Below are positions 60,110 to 64,000 of a stretch of DNA of 64,000 nucleotides, one piece after another; positions within the stretch are counted from its first letter, which is position 1; each line of letters opens with the position of its first letter. This DNA comes from Clostridia bacterium (lineage in GTDB: Bacteria; Bacillota; Clostridia; Lachnospirales; Lachnospiraceae). The stretch covers positions 214,077 to 278,076 of the forward strand of contig CAJTAK010000004.1 in the NCBI GenBank assembly GCA_910574255.1. The letters run 5' to 3'. A program made the translations under genes and the position numbers. The notes under the pieces were generated by a model. It worked only from the letters and a program-made list of their open reading frames with translations, was not told where the DNA came from and ran no database searches.

Positions 60110-61483
60110 TCAAAACTTACCATAGTATTCATCCAGATACTTGTCATCGATACGTTTCAGCTCACTCCTTGGCAGGATAGAAAGAAGCTTCCAGCCAATA
60201 TTCAGAGTTTCCTCAATATCACGGTTCGCCAGATATCCCTGGGATACATACTCTTTCTCAAATGCATCCGCAAACTTCGCATAAATCAAGTCAATATCGG
60301 AAAGAGCTGCCTCACCTAAGATAACCATAAGTTCCTTAGCCTCTTTACCACGGGAGTAAGCGGCAAACAACTGGTTCATGGTGTTGGCATGATCCGCACG
60401 AGTCTTTCCGTCACCGATACCCTTATCTTTCAGACGGGACAGAGAGGGCAGTACATCAATCGGCGGCGTAACACCCTTACTGTAAAGCTCACGGCTTAAG
60501 ATTACCTGACCCTCAGTGATGTATCCGGTCAAGTCAGGAATCGGGTGAGTCTTATCTCCCTCAGGCATGGTTAAGATCGGAATCATAGTGATACTTCCGT
60601 CCCTGCCTTTCTGACGTCCGGCACGCTCATACAGAGTCGCCAGGTCAGTGTACAGATAGCCCGGATAACCACGACGGCCCGGAACCTCCTTACGTGCTGC
60701 GGATACCTCACGGAGAGCGTCCGCATAGTTGGTAATATCCGTCAAAATAACCAGTACGTGCATGCCCTGCTCAAATGCAAGGTACTCTGCCGCAGTCAGC
60801 GCCATACGAGGTGTTGCGATACGCTCTACGGCCGGGTCATTTGCCAGGTTAATGAAGAGAACGGTACGGTCAATAGCGCCCGTCTCCTTAAAGCTGTTAA
60901 TAAAGAAGTTGGACTCCTCAAAAGTAATACCCATGGCGGCAAATACTACGGCGAAGGACTCATCCTTGCCCCGAACCTTTGCCTGTCTTGCGATCTGGGC
61001 TCCAAGCTGTGCATGGGGCAGACCGGAAGCGGAGAAGATAGGAAGCTTCTGTCCACGTACCAGGGTATTCAGTCCGTCAATAGCAGAAATACCTGTCTGG
61101 ATAAACTCGTTGGGGTAGTCACGGGCTGCCGGATTCATAGCCAGGCCGTTGATATCACGGCGCTCATCCGGTAAAATCTCCGGTCCCTTATCAATGGGAC
61201 GTCCCATACCGTCAAATACACGGCCCAGCATATCTGCGGATACGCCTAACTCCAGGGTTCTTCCCAGGAAACGCACCTTACTGTTGGACAGGTTGATACC
61301 GGTTGCACTCTCATACAACTGAACCAGTGCGTTGGTTCCGTCAATCTCCAGAACCTTACACCGGCGTGTCTCGCCGTTTGCCAGCTCAATCTCACCGATC
61401 TCATCATAGGTTACATTTTCAACACCCTGAACCAGCATCAGCGGGCCGGCAACTTCTTGTATTGTTCTATACTCCTTTGGCAT
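60110..61483 (-). CDS. ntpB: V-type ATP synthase subunit B
   Basis: A 457-residue non-catalytic subunit of the A3B3 head. It has [16 protein letters not shown] at the start, [15 protein letters not shown] near 150 in place of a Walker [22 protein letters not shown] near 227-247, and [23 protein letters not shown] near 262. Starts directly after the ntpA stop. Confidence 0.95.
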   Translation of the reverse strand: MPKEYRTIQEVAGPLMLVQGVENVTYDEIGEIELANGETRRCKVLEIDGTNALVQLYESATGINLSNSKVRFLGRTLELGVSADMLGRVFDGMGRPIDKGPEILPDERRDINGLAMNPAARDYPNEFIQTGISAIDGLNTLVRGQKLPIFSASGLPHAQLGAQIARQAKVRGKDESFAVVFAAMGITFEESNFFINSFKETGAIDRTVLFINLANDPAVERIATPRMALTAAEYLAFEQGMHVLVILTDITNYADALREVSAARKEVPGRRGYPGYLYTDLATLYERAGRQKGRDGSITMIPILTMPEGDKTHPIPDLTGYITEGQVILSRELYSKGVTPPIDVLPSLSRLKDKGIGDGKTRADHANTMNQLFAAYSRGKEAKELMVILGEAALSDIDLIYAKFADAFEKEYVSQGYLANRDIEETLNIGWKLLSILPRSELKRIDDKYLDEYYGKF

Positions 61484-63250
61484 TTAGAAGTCCTCCTTCC
61501 CGAGCAAATTCGCAATCTCCGTTGCAAGCTCATTGGTGATTGCATCATATTCTTTCTGAATGTCATCATTCAGTGTGTATTTAAAACGGCCAATCCGCTC
61601 ACGAACCTCCATCTTAATGAGTCCGTTCACATCAGCGCCCTTATCTAATGCTTCCACGCCGTCCTCGTAGAACTTCAGCACCAGCTTCATCATCAGGTAC
61701 TGCTTCTCCAGAGAAGTATAAGTATCAACCTCATGGAAAGAGTTCTGATGGAGGAAGTCCTCACGGATAGAACGGGCTGCTTCCATCTTCAAACGATCCG
61801 GTGCGGAAAGTGCATCCATACCTACCATCTGAACGATCTCATTTAACTCTGCCTCTTCCTGAAGAAGTGACATAAGCTTCTGACGCAGTTCCATCCAGTC
61901 CTCAGCCACATTCTTGTTGAACCAGTCTGCCATATCATCCACATACAGGGAATAGCTGGTCAGCCAGTTGATAGCCGGGAAATGACGCTTGTAAGCCAGA
62001 GCGGAATCCAATCCCCAGTATACCTTTACGATACGCAAGGTTGCCTGAGATACGGGCTCGGAAATATCACCACCTGGCGGTGAAACGGCACCGATTACGG
62101 ACAGAGCGCCCACACGGGAATCCTTTCCAAGGGAAACCACACGTCCTGCACGCTCATAGAACTGTGCCAGACGGGATCCTAAGTAAGCCGGATATCCCTC
62201 CTCACCAGGCATCTCCTCCAGACGTCCGGACATCTCACGGAGAGCCTCGGCCCAACGGGAGGTGGAGTCTGCCATCAATGCTACGGAATAACCCATATCA
62301 CGGAAGTACTCCGCAATGGTAATACCTGTATAGATAGATGCCTCACGAGCCGCAACGGGCATGTCGGAGGTATTGGCAATCAGCACGGTACGCTCCATCA
62401 GCGAACGGCCTGTCTTCGGGTCTTTCAGTTCCGGGAACTCGTTCAGTACGTCCGTCATCTCATTTCCGCGCTCGCCGCAGCCGATGTAAACTACGATATC
62501 AGCCTCGGCCCACTTTGCAAGCTGATGCTGGATAACCGTCTTGCCGGAACCGAAAGGTCCGGGGACGGCTGCCACACCGCCCTTGGCAATGGGGAAGAGT
62601 CCGTCTACTACACGCTGGCCGGTAATCAGAGGCATCTCCGGCGGCAGCTTCTCCTGGTAAGGACGGCCCTTACGAACGGGCCAGCGCTGCAGCATGGTCA
62701 GCTCCTTGTCGCCATCTTCCGTAGTAACAACCGCTACTACCTCTTCTACCGTAAATTCTCCGGCTTTGATCTCTTTCACTTTACCGGAAGTTCCATAAGG
62801 AACCATGATCTTCTGTACTACGGATGCTGTCTCCTGTACGGTTCCCAGCACATCGCCAGGCTCCACCTCATCGCCTACCTTGGCAACAGGTACAAAGTTC
62901 CACTTCAGATCACGCTTTAAGGAGGGAACCTCCACACCACGCTTTAAGTTATTTCCTGACAGCTTCATAATGTCATCCAGCGGACGCTGAATTCCATCAT
63001 AGATGCTGCTGATAAGTCCCGGTCCTAATTCTACGGACATGGGTACATTCATGGACTCTACAGGTTCGCCAGGTCCAAGTCCGGATGTTTCCTCGTATAC
63101 CTGAACAGACGCCTCGTCCCCATGCATCTCTATGATCTCGCCAATCAAACGCTGGTTGCTGACACGAACCACGTCGAACATGTTCGCATCCCGCATTCCG
63201 CTTGCGATGACCAGCGGTCCTGCTACTTTCTTTATTGTTCCTATACTCAT
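61484..63250 (-). CDS. ntpA: V-type ATP synthase subunit A (catalytic)
   Basis: A 588-residue catalytic subunit. Walker [10 protein letters not shown] near 233-241, the GCGERGNEM box near 258-266 , [21 protein letters not shown] near 329-349 and the A-type extra region (residues ~110-190). ATP hydrolysis or synthesis takes place here; in anaerobes with this operon, H+ or Na+ pumping is likely. Begins 24 bases after the F subunit. Confidence 0.95.
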   Translation of the reverse strand: MSIGTIKKVAGPLVIASGMRDANMFDVVRVSNQRLIGEIIEMHGDEASVQVYEETSGLGPGEPVESMNVPMSVELGPGLISSIYDGIQRPLDDIMKLSGNNLKRGVEVPSLKRDLKWNFVPVAKVGDEVEPGDVLGTVQETASVVQKIMVPYGTSGKVKEIKAGEFTVEEVVAVVTTEDGDKELTMLQRWPVRKGRPYQEKLPPEMPLITGQRVVDGLFPIAKGGVAAVPGPFGSGKTVIQHQLAKWAEADIVVYIGCGERGNEMTDVLNEFPELKDPKTGRSLMERTVLIANTSDMPVAAREASIYTGITIAEYFRDMGYSVALMADSTSRWAEALREMSGRLEEMPGEEGYPAYLGSRLAQFYERAGRVVSLGKDSRVGALSVIGAVSPPGGDISEPVSQATLRIVKVYWGLDSALAYKRHFPAINWLTSYSLYVDDMADWFNKNVAEDWMELRQKLMSLLQEEAELNEIVQMVGMDALSAPDRLKMEAARSIREDFLHQNSFHEVDTYTSLEKQYLMMKLVLKFYEDGVEALDKGADVNGLIKMEVRERIGRFKYTLNDDIQKEYDAITNELATEIANLLGKEDF

Positions 63251-63274
63251 TTGGACGAATCACCCACTTTCTAT

Positions 63275-63595
63275 TTAATTATTACTGAATAAAATATCCG
63301 ATCCAACTGCCTGTTCTACGGATTTGCGAACGCTCTCGATTCCCTTGCCTGTATTGCCGGACACACCGGGAATCAGAATCACTGCGGGAACTACCTGCTC
63401 CCGAAGCTTTTCAATCTCGTGTTCTATCTGGGCTGCCAGACTCTCCGTAATGTAGATCACGGCGTACTCGCCGCCGGCCAATTGGTGCAGCTTTTTTGCG
63501 GCCTCAGCAGGGTCTGTCACCGGAAATGTATCAAGACCCAGCGTAGCAAAGCCATAAATGCTGTCGTAATCTCCCAGCACTGCAATCCTATACAT
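63275..63595 (-). CDS. ntpG: V-type ATP synthase subunit F
   Basis: A 106-residue central-stalk subunit (named NtpG in Enterococcus, F in archaeal nomenclature). Rossmann-like start YRIAVLGDYDSIYGFATLG and ITESLAAQIEHEIEKLREQVVPAVILIPG near 50-78. Starts within the last codons of the C subunit gene (8-bp overlap). Confidence 0.9.
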   Translation of the reverse strand: MYRIAVLGDYDSIYGFATLGLDTFPVTDPAEAAKKLHQLAGGEYAVIYITESLAAQIEHEIEKLREQVVPAVILIPGVSGNTGKGIESVRKSVEQAVGSDILFSNN

Positions 63596-64000
63596 ACATC
63601 TCCCTTACCCTTTCCCGGATGGAATCATCCGACAAGCCGTTCAACTTTCCGGACAGGATAATTCTTACCGTTTTGATCTCATTTTCCCGGGCCAGTGCAT
63701 AAGCCACAATGGGTCCTACGGAAAATGAATTGTATTTCTGAGGACGGATGGTATAGATAATCCGGTTGTCGCACCAGCGCTCAAAGGCCGAGGGCGATAC
63801 TGCCAAAGCCTCCGCACCCTCCGCATAGTCCGTGCCTGCCAGGTAGTCCCGAATGGCTTCCGGGCCCCCAAGAGCCGCATGAGCCAGCGCTTCTACATCC
63901 AGGGTGTCACAGGGAGCCAGTGCTCTCCTCATAAATTCTAATGATTTTGCGGTTTTCTGTGAGCGAACTGCAATCTTGATATCGGCTACGGCTACGGTAG
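63588..64000 (-). CDS. ntpC: V-type ATP synthase subunit C, C-terminal part (cut by window edge)
   Basis: The reading frame is open from the window's right edge to a TAG at 63588, giving the last 137 residues. The end is typical for subunit C/d: SAFERWCDNRIIYTIRPQKYNSFSVGPIVAYALARENEIKTVRIIL and SIRERVREMYV. This subunit caps the rotor and links it to the stalk. An ATG at 63932 within the frame is not the start, since the frame continues upstream with matching composition. Confidence 0.88.
   Translation of the reverse strand, partial: TVAVADIKIAVRSQKTAKSLEFMRRALAPCDTLDVEALAHAALGGPEAIRDYLAGTDYAEGAEALAVSPSAFERWCDNRIIYTIRPQKYNSFSVGPIVAYALARENEIKTVRIILSGKLNGLSDDSIRERVREMYV

Noticed and set aside
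63588..63932. A separate 114-residue gene starting at 63932.
   Set aside because: The frame continues upstream to the window edge with V-ATPase subunit C-like sequence, so the Met is internal.

Overview
The window looks like chromosomal DNA from an anaerobic, spore-forming Firmicute, most likely a member of the Lachnospiraceae. The basis is a spoIIA-sigF-spoVA cluster, a V-type ATPase operon, T-box and S-box leaders, strong AGGAGG-type ribosome binding sites, frequent TTG/GTG starts and lipoprotein and small-protein families typical of that group. No rRNA, tRNA, CRISPR array, prophage or intact transposase was seen. Nearly all genes lie on the minus strand. Only the phosphofructokinase-type kinase (3.1 kb), a ROK repressor (19.9 kb) and one small protein (49.9 kb) are on plus.

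Layout. 0-2.8 kb: a glycogen branching enzyme (cut by the window edge), a GH13 glycosidase and a TetR regulator with its operator inside its own promoter. 2.9-4.1 kb: a consensus promoter, a 167-bp MITE-like inverted-repeat element inserted just after the -10 box, then a 1-phosphofructokinase-type gene. 4.2-6.8 kb: a large TPR / acidic-linker / P-loop protein. 6.9-21.2 kb: a sugar catabolic locus with two promoters that carry the same palindromic operator next to a divergent ROK repressor. It encodes two PfkB kinases, a 3-epimerase, a SIS isomerase, a DUF4432 mutarotase-like protein, D-lyxose isomerase, an RbsABC-type transporter, a ROK kinase, a class II aldolase, a VOC protein and a P-loop kinase. 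Two gaps in this locus carry near-identical, mosaic hairpin repeats.

21.3-23.8 kb: feoAB under a 57-bp palindrome that looks like a Fur box merged with a terminator. 23.8-29.5 kb: DegV, then spoVAE-spoVAA, a previously unlisted 54-codon membrane-protein gene, a sigma-G-like promoter, sigF, spoIIAB and spoIIAA. 29.6-35.5 kb: a zinc-ribbon TPR membrane protein, a 49-residue protein, folC and valS with a T-box leader. 35.6-40.3 kb: an RND-type exporter with a long coiled-coil insert, its TetR repressor and operator. 40.5-49.8 kb: metK with a SAM-I riboswitch, murA, an M23/LysM peptidase, shikimate kinase, a flavin reductase-like protein, a CBS-type pyrophosphatase, signal peptidase I and a DivIVA-like coiled-coil protein. 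49.9-55.7 kb: a small conserved protein, an M29 aminopeptidase, a large membrane-anchored protein, a methyltransferase and a small unknown protein. 55.7-59.2 kb: a glucose-type PTS permease preceded by an antiterminator site overlapping a terminator, with its LicT/GlcT regulator downstream. 59.2-64 kb: V-type ATPase subunits D, B, A, F and part of C.

The most interesting region is the rare-sugar locus: its gene set does not fit any one textbook pathway, and the shared operator at both promoters ties the two halves into one regulon.
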